A stretch of DNA of 64,000 nucleotides from Sinonovacula constricta (GCA_007844125.1 CM017572.1:39061397-39125396), one strand, 5' to 3'; counted from the first letter of the stretch, positions 1 to 12,240 are shown. Numbers and translations are program-made. The notes: generated by a model not told the origin, from the sequence alone.

Positions 1-1128
1 GGGCAAGTTAGGATTTCTGACAATAACAAAAATAAAATATAGAATATACAACTAGACAAATGAAAAAGTATTATATACAATCATGAAACAGCGCTTTAAA
101 TATATGAATAAATCTTTACAATCGTATGATAAACGTTTTATGTGTTAATTGTACTTACATTGCTAAAGTTTATATCTCAATTTGAAATTAAGTGAGTACG
201 TGGGCACAAAGAACGTCCGAACGTATGGAAAATTGTTAATCTTAAGCAGAAATTATGAAAGAATTTATTTATTTGAATGCCAATTAGTCTAGAAATACCT
301 TATTTGATGCATAAGTCCAAAGTGATGCAGAAGGAAATATTAAAAGATAATAAATTAAATAAAAAGAATGATCAACACTAACTAACACAATTTTACGCCT
401 CTCTCGCAAAGCCTAGTTGATTAATTTAAGTCTGTATCCAACATCGTTAAGATATGGTCAATATCAAAGGTATTTGCCATAACCAGGGAGTTGATAAACC
501 TAGATTTTTGTGGGAGCCGTTTTGTACTACTACAAACAGGTGAAGTCAGTATCGTTTATATGACAAGGAACCAGTCGCCTGCTTGACCACAAAAGCAAGG
601 ATGAGAAACAGTACATTTCCGGGTGTCTTGTGTAAGATTCGACGTCTATCCCTTACCAAAGTTCATATTACGTCTAAAAGAATTTTGGGGAAATGATAAA
701 AGTTTGCTGTTGTTTTATGCTTTGCATTTGTCTAATTGCTTTGTATTGATCTCACAGCAGTAAACGATGTTTTATCGACAAAAAACGTTTTTGCGTTGAT
801 AATGTTTTCTCTTTAACTTAAATACAATTATTTGATCCGAATTATAAAGTTGTAATAACTTTCTTTTAAAAAAAGTTAAACATGGTCTGAAAAATTAAAG
901 TCAATAGTTAAAACGTCCTAGTACTTGAATACTCGATCGAAAATTGACCTAGAATTCGAGTACTGATTGTTCGTTCTCATTCATACATGTTATTACCATA
1001 CCAGCATCAGTTCTGTGGTCTGTAATAGTTCCAAAATACTTACTTACAGCGGTTTGCTATTGTTACAGGTACTTGATACAGAAAAACCCGCTGGACAAAC
1101 CCTTTAAATTGTCAAACATTATCGATAT
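1..1128. other. AT-rich stretch, no gene seen
   Basis: Downstream (3' side) of the esterase exon. The esterase C-terminus should continue here or further left, but I found no exon with a suitable acceptor and an in-frame NP continuation. Confidence 0.5.
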
Positions 1129-1134
1129 ACTTAC

Positions 1135-2649
1135 CCTGTTTCGGCAAAACGAGTCCAAAATGAGACAATTAGTTGCGACATTTTGATTTCGTTTTCATCT
1201 AGCTCAGAAGGTATATCTTTAATGGAAAACTGGTAGAAGTCCCACATGACCGTAGCGGCAAAACTGAATACATAGGGTAGTTCATCTGAATGGCTGGCCC
1301 CTTTCATCCAATAGTTGTTGTTGGAAAAGGCGGGGCGATGGTCAAATACGTAAAAGTAAGTGTGTCCAGTTCCTCCTGCTTTTGAATGCAGCTGCAACGC
1401 TTCCAAGGCTGGTAACGTAAATGTAAAGTCCCGTTCAATATCAAGCATTGTTTGAGAAATGTTAATATATTCTGTAACAAGATCAAAATCTTTAAAGTCC
1501 TTCAGATATTCAGTCAGAATGAATGCGGGAAAACCGTACTTTCGAAATGTACCTGTAGTAGACAAGTAGTCGCATGTCCTTTCCAAAGTCGTACCATATT
1601 CATACAAGAAAGATACAACAGACGGGATGACATAACCTCCGTCATTGCTTGATATTCCAATTATAACGTTGATGTCTCCAAACATTTTAACGACTTCCTT
1701 GACCTCTTTAAAACATTCAGGATACATAAGCAAATCAGGGAACACGCGAATAAATTCCCCGTCGACTGACGGATTTACGTCACCTTTAAATTCTAATAAA
1801 TCCGAAATATTCGCGTGTTTTAGACACTTGGTTACATTACAACTAGTGAGTCGCATGACTTCATCAAAAGTTAAGTCTGTATCTACGGCGTAGCCCCAAT
1901 ATGAGATCGGAGATCCACTTTCCGCAATGACACCTTGGAAAAGATCTCTGTTCCCGGGATACATCGCTTGGTATAAAACACTTCCGGCGCCCGCCGAGTT
2001 TCCAAACAATGTCACCTTCGTCTTGTCCCCACCAAATGATTCGATGTTCTCATTAACCCAACTTATGGCCATGTGCTGATCCCAAAGCCCGTAGTTACCC
2101 TTCATATGGGTCCCAGCTTTAGCCAGAAATCCTAAAATGCCGAGGCGATAGTTCAGTGTTACAAGAATAACATCAGATGCAATAGCCATTTCTGGGGCAC
2201 GGAAGCTGTTCTGCGACCCACATTGATAACCTCCACCATGAATGTAGATCATGACAGGTCGATTTGAATCATTTTCATCGTGCTTTTCTTTAGGAACAAA
2301 TATATTTAGATAGAGGCAATCCTCTGTAAATAACGATTTTGCATACCAAGGGTATTCTGTGTAGCATGGACATGATATGTTAGCTGTAATATTGGCATAA
2401 TACGGTTTTTAAAACGCTCAGTCTTTACCGGTTTCTCAAAGCGCAAATCACCAGTGGGAGATTTAGCGTAAGGAATTCCAATAAATTCATAATATTCTTC
2501 AGATTCTCGCTGATTCACTACTGACACTATTGATTTCTTTGTGCCTATGATGATGCCAGCTGACGTTTTACCCTGAGCTCTTGAGCTTTCCTTATACACG
2601 AACAAGCCAATACCAAGGTCAGAGTAGACACTGTCCTCAGTGGTGCCAT
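1135..2649 (-). CDS. Carboxylesterase/cholinesterase-like protein, long first coding exon
   Basis: Alpha/beta-hydrolase of the type-B carboxylesterase family, which cleaves carboxyl esters; the N-terminus suggests secretion. The ATG at 2649 opens a hydrophobic signal peptide (MAPLRTVSTLTLVLACSC). Family landmarks follow in order: EFIGIPYAKSPTGDLRF, EDCLYLNIF, MIYIHGGGY (oxyanion region), the nucleophile elbow GNSAG (usually GESAG), an acid site reading NDGGY where Glu is usual, and HSDELPYVF with the catalytic His. The exon ends at 1135 in ACAGG followed by GTAAGT, a strong donor (phase 2), just after FAETG, where relatives continue with NP. About 505 codons are present against a usual 540-580, so a short 3' exon is missing from what I can see. 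Two reading-frame breaks exist, at the TTTT run 2566-2569 and the TTTTT run 2406-2410 (plus strand). Each is closed by one extra A on the coding strand. It is either a recent pseudogene or an intact gene with assembly errors; I favour the latter. Confidence 0.85.
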
Positions 2650-3202
2650 TTCGTCTCTAATATCGAAAAGTCCCTCCCTATTAGATACAAATAAGCATTT
2701 GTATTTAAACGAGCAATATTAATTTTTAAAAGCGATGACACAGCAAGGACACGGTTAGATATGTAACGCAAACATCAGATCTAGTAATAATAATCGCCAC
2801 ATTTGCAATACTTGCATTGTGTCTCATAACATATGTTTCCGAGTAAAGTTGGAGACATCACGTTTCACTATGCTGTATAACATATATACGAACAAAGACT
2901 TATCTATTTTAAAGTTTAGCTGACACAGTTGTGATCAATTTTTGTTCTTCAGCTACTTGAGAATTTCTTCCACCAAATTTGCGATACAGCCAGTATTACA
3001 AAGACGGCGATGTAACATGCTTTTAGCCACAATTACACTTATATTTACCGCATTAAAAGTAATCTTCATCGTTGTAAAATGTCTATGTAATGGTTGTAAA
3101 TTATGTTTACTGAATTAAAACTAATATGTATCATGAATTGTTTCAACAAATGAAACCATTAGTCAATACCACCTCGCGTTTATCTACACAAGACAACACC
3201 TA
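2650..3202. other. Upstream region of the esterase, no gene seen
   Basis: AT-rich sequence 5' of the esterase start. It probably holds its promoter and 5' UTR, but I see no convincing core element. Confidence 0.4.
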
Positions 3203-5224
3203 ACCTGCTGAGTGAACACAAAGAGGCAGCAGGAGAGGATCACATGATGGACGTTGTCGGACTGACTATTATTTTGGGTTTGCATTAAATATATTTATTA
3301 CCGAAGGACTTATTAAATCCTAGCTTTTATGACAGGCTCTCTCAACATATGTGTGAAAAACCCAGAGCCAGCAAGAGAGGACTGAAAACAACGAGCCAGA
3401 AGGAGATGAGTAAACAAATGAGCAATCAGCACAGGAGTGAACACGACAAGCCATCAGCACAGGAATGAACACAACGAGCCATCAGCACAGGAATGAACAC
3501 AACGAGCCATCAGCACAGGAATGAACACAACGAGCGATCAGCACAGGAATAAACACAATGAGCCATCAGCACAGGAATGAACACAACGAGCCATTAGCAC
3601 AGGAATGAACACAGCGGGCCATCAGCACAGGAATGAACACAACGAGCCATCAGCACAGGAATGAACACAACAAGCCATCAGCACAAGAATGAACACAACG
3701 AGCCATCAGCACAGGAATAAACACAATGAGCCATCAGCACAGGAATGAACACAACGAGCCATCAGCACAAGAATGAACACAGCGGGCCATCAGCACAGGA
3801 ATGAACACAACGAGCCATCAGCACAGGAATGAACACAACGAGCCATCAGCACAGGAATGAACACAGCGAGCCATCAGCACAGGAATGAACACAACGAGCC
3901 ATCAGCACAGGAATGAACACAACGAGCCATCAACACAGGAATCAACACAACGAGCCATTAGCACAGGAATGAACACAACGAGCCATCAGCACAGGAGTGA
4001 ACACAACGAGCCATCAGCACAGGAATGAACACAACGAGCAATCAGCACAGGAGTGAACAAAACGAGCCATCAGCACATGAATGAGCACAACGAGCCATCA
4101 GCACAGGAGTGAACACAACGAGCCATCAGCACAGGAATGAACACAACGAGCCATCAGCACAGGAGTGAACAAAACGAGCCATCAGCACATGAGTGAACAC
4201 AACGAGCCATCAGCACAGGAATGAACACAACGAGCCATCAGCACATGAGTGAACACAACGAGCCATCAGCACAGGAATGAACACAACGAGCCATCAGTAC
4301 AGGAATGAACACAACGAGCCATCAGCACAGGAGTGAACACAACGAGCCATTAGCACAGGAATGAACACAACGAGCCATCAGCAAAGGATTGAACACAACG
4401 AGCCATCAGCACAGGATTGAACACAACGAGCCATCAGCACATGAGTGAACGCAACAAGCCACCAGCACAGGAGTGAACACAACGAGCCATCAGCACGGGA
4501 GTGAACACAACGAGCCAGAAGGAGAGGAGTGAACGAAATGAGCAATCAGCACACGAGTGAACACAACGAGCCATCAGCACGGGAGTAAACACAACGAGCC
4601 ATCAGCACAGGAGTGAACACAACGAGCCATCAGCAAAGGAATAAACACAACGAGCCATCAGCACATGAGTGAACGCAACAAGCCACCAGCACCGGAGTGA
4701 ACACAACGAACCATCAGCACGGGAGTGAACACAACGAGCCATCAAGAGAGGAGTGAGCACAACGAGCCATCAGCACAGGAGTGAACACAACGAGCCATCA
4801 GCACAGGAGTGAACACGACAAGCCATCAGCACGGGAGTGAACACAACGAGCCATCAGCACGGGAGTGAACACAACGAGCCATCAGCACAGGAGTGAACAC
4901 AGCGAGCCATCAGCACGGGAGTGAACACAACGGGCCGTCAAGACAGGAGTGAACACAACGAGCCATCAGCACAGGAGTGAATATAACGAGCCATTGGCAC
5001 GGGAGTGAACACAACGGGCCATCAAGACAGGAGTAAACACAGCGAGCCATCAGCACGGGAGTGAACACAACGGGCCATCAAGACAGGAGTGAATATAACG
5101 AGCCATCAAGACAGGAGTGAGCACAACGAGCCATCAAGACAGGAGTGAGCACAACGAGCCATCAAGACAGGAGTGAGCACAACGAGCCATCAAGACAGGA
5201 GTGAGCACAACGAGCCAGCAAGGT
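3203..5224. repeat. 28-bp minisatellite, about 64 copies
   Basis: The unit is close to GAACACAACGAGCCATCAGC followed by ACAGGAAT. The first ~200 bp hold degenerate units; a regular array runs from about 3,420 to 5,222. Variants (AGGAGTG for AGGAATG, GCGGGCC for ACGAGCC, CAAGACAGG for CAGCACAGG near the right end) are grouped, which suggests local expansion by slippage or unequal exchange. The period is not a multiple of three and no long ORF spans it, so it is not coding. Confidence 0.95.
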
Positions 5225-6260
5225 GTTGCACTGACTGTTACATGGGCGTGTAATCACCAACAAGCCTTTATGGCACACTCTCTCAAATTATTGAAGAACC
5301 ATGGCTGGAAAATTGCAAGCAAGAAGTGTTTTTGTTCATCTTTGAACACACATATATAAATAACCTATAAAAGCTTAATTAAATATTATGATAAAGTTCA
5401 AGTTTTTAGAACACCACTGGCGTAGAAACGTTGTTAGTGTAAGTTCGGGCCAAGAAATATGTAGAAAAACATGTACGTCTTATTGCTCGGAGATGGTCAC
5501 ATAGACTTTGATTTGCTGTTATGTAATATGTTGTATTAAATACAAATGTATCCAAATGTTTCCTTTTGGAAAAAAAAACAGGAAACAATGTATTTGTACA
5601 AAGTGATGAATGTTTCTGTATGAAGTGGTGCAAGATATACATGTATGTTATTTGACTGAAAAGAGTTAATAATAATTCATTTACATAAATGGAATTAATA
5701 TAAAATAAAACTGCGGTTTGTTTTATGTGGCTCCTATCTACCAGATTCTGGTTACAATGGTTATGAAGCTTGAAACAATATTTGTCAATGCCACAAAAAC
5801 TTTTTCCTGTTGTTTTTTTACAAAGTAAATTTTGATTCCATTTTTCGGATACCTCATTTCATAGTCTAGGAAAATAAGTAATAAGTGAACAATAACTATT
5901 TCTGTTTAATTTACAATACAAGTAATGCAAATAGGTTATATGACAGATGATGCAATATAATAATGTGTCAAAAACTCCGTATCATAGCTGCAAGATCCTA
6001 ATAAAATTAATCTTGATGATAATCATTAACACGTATACGTCATTTTTATTTTGGTAGTTACTGTCAACCTTCTGGAGCTCAAAACACATGTTAATAAAGA
6101 CATGTAAAAGGGAAATTGTGCAACAGCAATTCAAATTGTGTTAACCTAGAAATGGTTGCATCATTTTAAGATCATTTTAAGATCCTTGAATTGTAGGCAT
6201 AAGTGTTTTCTCTCTGTTTTATTACTCTTAAGTAGATACTTGCATTGAGGCAATCGAAAG
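5225..6260. other. AT-rich stretch, no gene seen
   Basis: A reading frame of 78 codons on the minus strand has no recognisable domain and is not supported as a gene. Confidence 0.4.
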
Positions 6261-6263
6261 CTG

Positions 6264-6315
6264 GATAGATAGATGGATAGATGGATAGATGGATGGGATT
6301 TTGGGTGAATGGATG

Positions 6316-6353
<38 letters not shown>

Positions 6354-6375
6354 TAGATAGATAGATAGACAGATA
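6264..6375. repeat. GATA/GACA microsatellite
   Basis: Imperfect runs of GATAGATG, then ACAGACAG, then GATAGATAG. Two overlapping minus-strand frames here code only for low-complexity Ser/Leu/Cys/Ile peptides and are artefacts of the repeat. Confidence 0.95.
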
Positions 6376-7454
6376 GTGCAACATAAAATATAAACTGTAT
6401 TACTAACTTTTTCGATTTATATAAGTGTTCCATATACGCAAATAAATAAGAATAAAGTCAAGATGTGGAATAAAAGCTCACAAACCTGAAAGGGCGTATT
6501 CCTTCCTCTACGTCTAACACAAATTGATAAACATACGTCTGACACGATCTGGCTCAGAGGCTTGTGTCTGTATAATGGCTAGAGACTGGTTTATTTATAG
6601 TACCTAAAGAATGAATGAATGTAAACATGTTTCTATTTCTCGGCTGCAACCTAGGAATGGTGGCTGGCTAAAAACTTTCTGTGTGTATACATACTTCAGA
6701 ATAAGATTAAACAACAAGAAAAGTCGTTGATGCGAAGCATCAAAGGCGAGGCAAAATTTGGAACAGGATAAAGCAATATGGGAACAATTAACAATTTAAA
6801 AACAGATTTTATTTGAAGATTTTAAATTAAAGTATTCTTTAAAAAATATCGAGAAAAGTATGTATAACTTATAGGCTTTTCCTGAGACCATAGAATGGTT
6901 TAAAACAAAATAAAAGCAAACCCGAAATTATTTAATAGGTTTTTCAAGAGATTACATATGAAAAAACGTTGCCAAAAATGATAATTAACAATGAAACTAA
7001 AGTGTACAAGCAGAAATTACTCATGTCAAGCCGCCTTACAATACACAAATAATTATTGTTCAGATAGTATTTTCCCGGAATAGTATTATGTTTACAAAGA
7101 ACATTGTTAATATTGCCTAAACTTAACCTTCTTACATTTAAAGTGAACTGGATGAAGACAAACTTAGAGACACAGTAAATAGAACTAATGCTGTAACAAA
7201 ACAAGGTTTTTACCTAAGTATGTGCCACTGCGGTTTATAATTACACTCTGAGCTGACATTAAGAACACAACTTAACAAAAGTTGCTGTCAAGTGAAATGT
7301 AGTTGTTTGTCATTCAATAAACGAAAGAAATACTACAAAAATAATTAATCTTAAAATGGATTTTAATTTCTAGTAGTAAGGACGTCATAATTAGTCCGAA
7401 CATATTCTGTTTTGTTAGTTTGTGTACTAAAAGTCTTGCCAAGGAATAAATCTA
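6376..7454. other. AT-rich stretch, no gene seen
   Basis: Nothing recognisable. A minus-strand frame of 86 codons (6944-7204) has no family features. Confidence 0.4.
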
Positions 7455-7885
7455 ATGTCAGGTCTAGGGTTTGTACCCACAACCCTCCGATCCCGTGTCC
7501 ATAAGCTTAACCTCTTCGCCAAGAAGACTTCAACAATGTTATAAATGCTTTCTTGGTGTGTTTCAAATGTTTTTAATGATCATCCAAATCGTTAATGAGA
7601 TCTTTTTTAACTTGTCATAACGGGTCAAAGGTTTGAATTCGGAACCATCTGACCCCGAGTCTATAATATTAACCTCTTGACCAAGAACACTTCAAGCGTA
7701 TTATGTATGCTTTCTTGGTGCGTTGAACGTTTTTGTTACGCAAGTAAATTAACCATCCACATCCTAATATTTAATAAGATCCTTTTCAAAACTTGTTGTG
7801 ACGGGACTAGGGGTTGAATTTGAAACCCTCCGATCCAGAGTCCAAAAACATAATCAATTGACCACAAACACTTCAGAGATGCCAT
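7455..7885 (-). repeat. Three tandem tRNA-like (SINE-like) units
   Basis: Read on the minus strand, each of three units spaced about 165-180 bp apart has a TTGGCGAAGAGGTTAAGC-like A box (as in tRNA-Leu/Ser heads) and a GGTTTGAATTC-like B box (plus-strand positions near 7461-7536, 7626-7697 and 7807-7879). The copies have diverged. The clover leaf is not intact, so these are decayed tRNA-derived repeats and not tRNA genes. Confidence 0.5.
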
Positions 7886-7904
7886 AAAAGCATTCCTGCA
7901 CTCT

Positions 7905-9058
7905 GGCAGCACTACAAATGCTATTTTTCAGATTTACGTGGACCTTACAGAATTCGTTAATGTATCTTTAAATGTTGTATAAACATTGCATCTGAAGTCA
8001 GATTTTACGGATCAGAACAACCTTTTTCTGGTAACGGATTGTTTCGTTGCTAATAAGTCATCTCAATTTGTTAACCTGCACTCCGAACATCGAAGGACGT
8101 ACCGAAGAGCAATCCTATCTACTTTCGTTAGTAAGGGCACAGAGCATATTTAGTTAAAGGTTTAGAATTTTTAATATTAGAAAAAAAAACTCTCTCTTTT
8201 TTACCATGTTTGCATAAAATTTTGCATAAAAGTTAGACATGCAAAGATAAATAATAAATCAATCAAAAATAGAACGCCGTTTACCGAATAAGGATCCGTA
8301 TTTTCTCAGGGTTAGAAGATAAGCGATAAGCGTAAATGTACACAGGAAGTAGCACCACTGACAGTGTGTTGTTGTTGTTTTGTTGTTTTTGTTTTTGATG
8401 ATATTTTAAGGTAAATTCTTTAGTTTTGTGACTGTCTTTGCTATAATTATGATAATCTCATGCCAATAATTAAAATCTAGTCCTAGGCTGTGCTAATTTT
8501 AAAAAGTAATAAACCGCTGTGCGATGTCTCTTTTGAAAATATAATAAAATGTAATATACGCAATCCGAACTCCTCGAGTAATTCCGTGCTCGGGACAATT
8601 ATCAGAGGTGTCCCAATTGGTCATTTACGATGACAGCACTGGAAATGATATTTTTAGATTTGCGCGGACCTTATCTTTTAATAATCGTTTCTGTCTATTG
8701 CGAGTATATTTAAATGTTGCAGAAACATTGCACTAAAGTCAGATTTTATCGTACATATTCAATGAGTCGCTCAGAAGAAGTCATTTCTGACTGTTTTGTT
8801 TTTAATAGATAATAACACTTTGTTAACATGGAGTGCGAACATGGAAGGGCATGCATGTACCGAGAAGCATTCCTATCTACTAATGTAAGTACTTACATAT
8901 AAAGGCGTACCGAGAATCCATGTGCATAAAATGATTTTTTTTAAAAAAATAATAAATAGAACGCTGTTTACCGAATTTGGATCCGTATTTTATCAGAGTT
9001 ATTGTATAAGGGATTGTAAGCATAATGTACAGCGGAAGTAGTACCACTGACGTAGTTT
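7905..9058. repeat. Degenerate tandem duplication, about 718-bp spacing
   Basis: Sequence around 7,912-8,365 recurs at 8,629-9,058 in the same order: GGACCTTA, TTTAAATGTTG, AAACATTGCA, AGTCAGATTTTA, TTGTTAAC, CCTATCTACT, AATAGAACG, TGTTTACCGAAT, GGATCCGTATTTT, GGAAGTAG and ACCACTGAC, with many substitutions and small indels between the blocks. Confidence 0.8.
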
Positions 9059-10570
9059 TCTTTCGATATTATAAGATATATTATTTTATTTTGACTGCGT
9101 TTGCTTTAATGAAGATAATATTATTCAATTTGGTGCAAAATAAAGCTTAAACATTGTAATGTCATCAAAATTAAAAATAACTGCACTCCTATGCTCAATA
9201 ATGGAATGATTCATTTAGACCGGAATTGATAATTACAATGAAATTGCGCAGGTACACTATGCAAAAATTATGGTGTATGTTTTCAGTGGCGAATAAACGT
9301 CTTTGCAACAAATAACTTGTAATTGCTCTTTCTCAGCATATGTAGTTTTGGAGTTCCCAAAGAAGCGGTTCTCTGTAAAATTGATTCCAAAGTTTTGACA
9401 TTTACTATAGAGTAAAGAACAAATTCATTTAGTGTCGTGTAACCTATGAAAGTCCGCAAAACAAACTTTCCCCATGTGCAAATTTCCGTGAGCATTCCAT
9501 ATAAAGGCTTCGCGCTCCAGTATGTCGCCAACGATTTCGTAAGTGTAAAAAAAACGTCTTGTTAAAAGCATGTTATATTTATGCAACATTTGTATTTGAT
9601 TTTAAGTGATTATCGACTTTATAATGAAACGCTTCTATTCATTAGGTTAATGTAGAGTAAAGCAAAGTGGTAAATAGGACTACTGAATAATTTCCATGTT
9701 AAATGCTTTACTATAACCACATCTGTATGCGGATATACAGGTAGAAAAGTGGATTGAAATTGATTGCCGACAGAAGGAAACAAAACTAATTGTTTTATGT
9801 TGCCTACATAAGTGTCAGATTTTCATTCCATTATTGACTTTATTAAAACATTTAACAGTCGTAAAACAGAACAATGAGCTTAATCGAAAATAATAGGCCC
9901 GTATTTAATTTGAACAGACACGGCAGGATATGGATTGGCTGATGTACATTTCGATATAGACAGTCACGTGATTGTCTTAAGGTTCTTAATGGCTTTGATA
10001 GTTCACCATCGCAACGTTTCGAGCTCGAAGGGGAAGTAATCATAAAAAGGCTTTACATCTAGATAGTAGAAATTTCGGATATTTTTCAAATGGAATTTGC
10101 AACAAAACGATGCATTAAGCTTTAACATCATCCGTTTATTTCTTTGTCTCTTAAGCTAAGTCCAGAAAAGAAGGTATTCCTTTCTTATGAGACTGCGAAT
10201 GCACATATAGTGGTACCATGGCCAAAGGAACACCATGACCAGTCACGATTGTTTCAGAAAATTTCCAGCTACGTTGAAGAGGAGGGGGCATACAAACGGT
10301 TTGAATTGTAGATGTAAAATATTCGGACTGGACACATAGCCATAACATTTAGATATGTGAGGTTCTTTCGGGGTTGTAGACCAGTTTTATTTAACCTTCT
10401 TCTTTATTAATTTAACAACGTCTTCAAGGTATGGAAGTGTCTGCATTTCCGGAGGTGCAGACGGTGAAACATTGTGGCAGACATGAATGGCGTTTAAGTG
10501 GAAGTTATTAGTAGTGAGGTCACATACATGTGTGTATATCTAAGTTTTTTATAGGTAGGTATTATGGTTG
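9059..10570. other. No gene seen
   Basis: Unique AT-rich sequence. Short minus-strand frames (9283-9531, 9852-10043, 10151-10348) have no recognisable domains, splice context or composition that would support them. Confidence 0.4.
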
Positions 10571-10930
10571 TCGCGGAACCACACAACCTCCGGAGGTCCC
10601 AAACAAGGCCGTGACCTGGGGGTCCAGAGGCCACACGACTCCTGACCCGAGCAAAGCCTTGACCAGGATTTTCGTGGGACCACACTACTTCCGGATGTCC
10701 TGAGCAAGACCTTGGCTAGGGATTCGATGGGGCCACATGACATCCGGGTCCCGAGCAAAGCCTTGGCCTAGGGTTCCATGCGGCTGCACGACCTCCTCGG
10801 GTACGGACAAAGCGTTTGTCATGAATTCCATAGGGCTACACGACCTCCGGGGGTCTCGAGCAAATGATCCCAGGTAAAGCCTTGACCAAGGCTTCCATGG
10901 AGCTAAACGACCCCCATATTACCTCCACCA
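10571..10930. repeat. GC-rich minisatellite, about 52-bp unit, six to seven copies
   Basis: Units share CCACACGACCTCCGGG, then CCCGAGCAAAGCCTTG, then CCAGGG and TTCCATGG, with heavy drift. GC content is far above the flanks. Two overlapping minus-strand frames here are by-products of the repeat. Confidence 0.75.
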
Positions 10931-11169
10931 GGGGTCAAAGGCTTCTGGAAACTCCTTATATATAGATAATGTTGATACTTAAACAGCGTCAGCCTATTCT
11001 GGTCAATGGTTTTCCATTAGAGTGCGTATTTCTTTGCTGAAGTATTTATAAAACTATCTTTTCTGGTTAAACATACATGTATCTTAGTTTATATTTGTTT
11101 ATGGTCGATTCGATTGGAATGCGGGGTTCTATAAAATCTTAATAAAGTCGACAAAAACATTGTTGATTT

Positions 11170-11245
11170 CTCTCGGCAGACAGGTAACTTGATAAGAGCA
11201 CTCGCCTGAAGCCTCTACAGGGCACATCTCTTTTTTGTAAATATC
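11170..11245 (+). repeat. Possible tRNA-derived SINE fragment
   Basis: TAACTTGATAAGAGCACTCG followed by CCTGAAGCC resembles a tRNA A-box region with a D-arm. No clear B box follows, so the call is weak. Confidence 0.25.
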
Positions 11246-11315
11246 ATTTAAGTGGGGGAGCAACAACGTGTAAACAAAAAACAGTACACTCTAGAATAAA
11301 CGTCCCTTGTCATCT

Positions 11316-11716
11316 TCAAACAGCCTTTTCACAAAGATACGTATCATACTCCGAACAAGGCCAAATTTTGATGGTGTTGACAGACGTGCTGTAATAACTG
11401 CAATCGGCTTCTGCACTGTTATACGTCTGTAGCAGTGTTATCACCTCGGGATCTAAATTCTTGTTGGCGGAGCTGACAAACTGACCCTCATAGTTAATAT
11501 CATTAAAATCGAGCCAAGGATGGCAGCCGGGCAACGAGGAGCCGAATGCGCATGTGATAACTGATTCAATGTTTGCCAAATCTCCGAGAGAGTAGACATG
11601 GGCTAGAGTGGCACCCTGTGCTTCACAGAACGACTTACTCTGCCACCATGTTGCACGTTGATCAACAAACAGAAGACACCGCCCACCCGCTTTCACCCAA
11701 TCGGTTGGACAGTCTG
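11316..11716 (-). CDS. Gene A terminal exon: C-type-lectin-like domain
   Basis: Last coding exon of gene A (the earlier exons lie at higher coordinates). A polypyrimidine tract and ATTTACAG precede the exon at 11716. The phase-1 start joins the G left by the CCP2 exon to give Ala or Asp before CPTDW. The exon codes for 132 residues and a TGA stop. C-type-lectin-like hallmarks are CPTDWVKAGGRC, FCEAQGATLAHVYS, PWLDFNDINYEG, ADCSYY, WPC and YLCEK; eight cysteines fit the long-form fold. The WIGL core is altered, and neither EPN/QPD nor WND is present, so calcium-dependent sugar binding of the classical kind is unlikely. The closest relative in the window is the terminal exon of gene B (37853-38256), which shares TLAHVYS, PWL and DIN-EG. 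The acceptor is a tandem CAGCAG, allowing one residue more or less. Confidence 0.88.
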
Positions 11717-11869
11717 CTGTAAATTGAAATGGAAAATGCACTAAGGTGTCAAAGTTTTCTCTCTAATAACTATAACATTGCACGAGTTATCTCCCTTTAA
11801 TAAAGACTTTCAGTATATAGTTACTGCAGAATTATTTTTCGTCATAGCTTTATTTCGTAAGCCTTCTTT

Positions 11870-12190
11870 CACCATAACATATTCACGAAAACGTCAGCGC
11901 TTGGACATTTTTTTTTATTCAAATAGATTGGTTTTCTTTTCATTTTGCATTTGAAAAACGCCTCAGAAAGTGTTAGGTTAGAGCTCTTTAAAACCGGTTT
12001 AAGCACCCCAGTGTCTTGCCGACTGACCGCTCCAGGTTGGTAACTGTTGGGTTAGCGCTTTTTGTTAATGACTCATCACAGATTTGTTATTATTTTTGCA
12101 TTTGGAATACCTTTGCTCGGTGCCTTTTCAATTGTTGGTATATGTTGTAATGCTCATAGGACTTTGTCATGTATTCTTATTTTGGTCCTA
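11870..12190 (+). repeat. Dispersed repeat family R1, copy 1
   Basis: Shares, in order, TCAAATAGATTGGTTTTC, GAGCTCTTTAAAACCGGTTT, AAGCACCCCAG, GCCGACTGACCG, GGTAACTG and, at the 3' side, GTGCCTTTTCAA and TGCTCATAGGACTT with copies at 25,690, 34,445 and 34,985. Non-coding; class unknown. It sits directly upstream of the transposase remnant. Confidence 0.8.
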
Positions 12191-12240
12191 ATAACGGCGG
12201 CTCAGTTTTAGGGCGCTTTTTTGTTTATATATCAGCAGGT

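Noticed and set aside
1..1128. Last exon of the esterase
   Set aside because: I looked for an acceptor giving Gly then Asn/Asp-Pro; the only tempting acceptor (near 1020) leads to an immediate stop.
3203..5224. Regular repeats at 28 bp resembling a CRISPR array
   Set aside because: There are no unique spacers; the repeats adjoin each other directly, and the setting is an animal genome. It is a minisatellite.
10494..10758. Two minus-strand frames of 63-69 codons
   Set aside because: They run through the GC-rich minisatellite and mirror its period.
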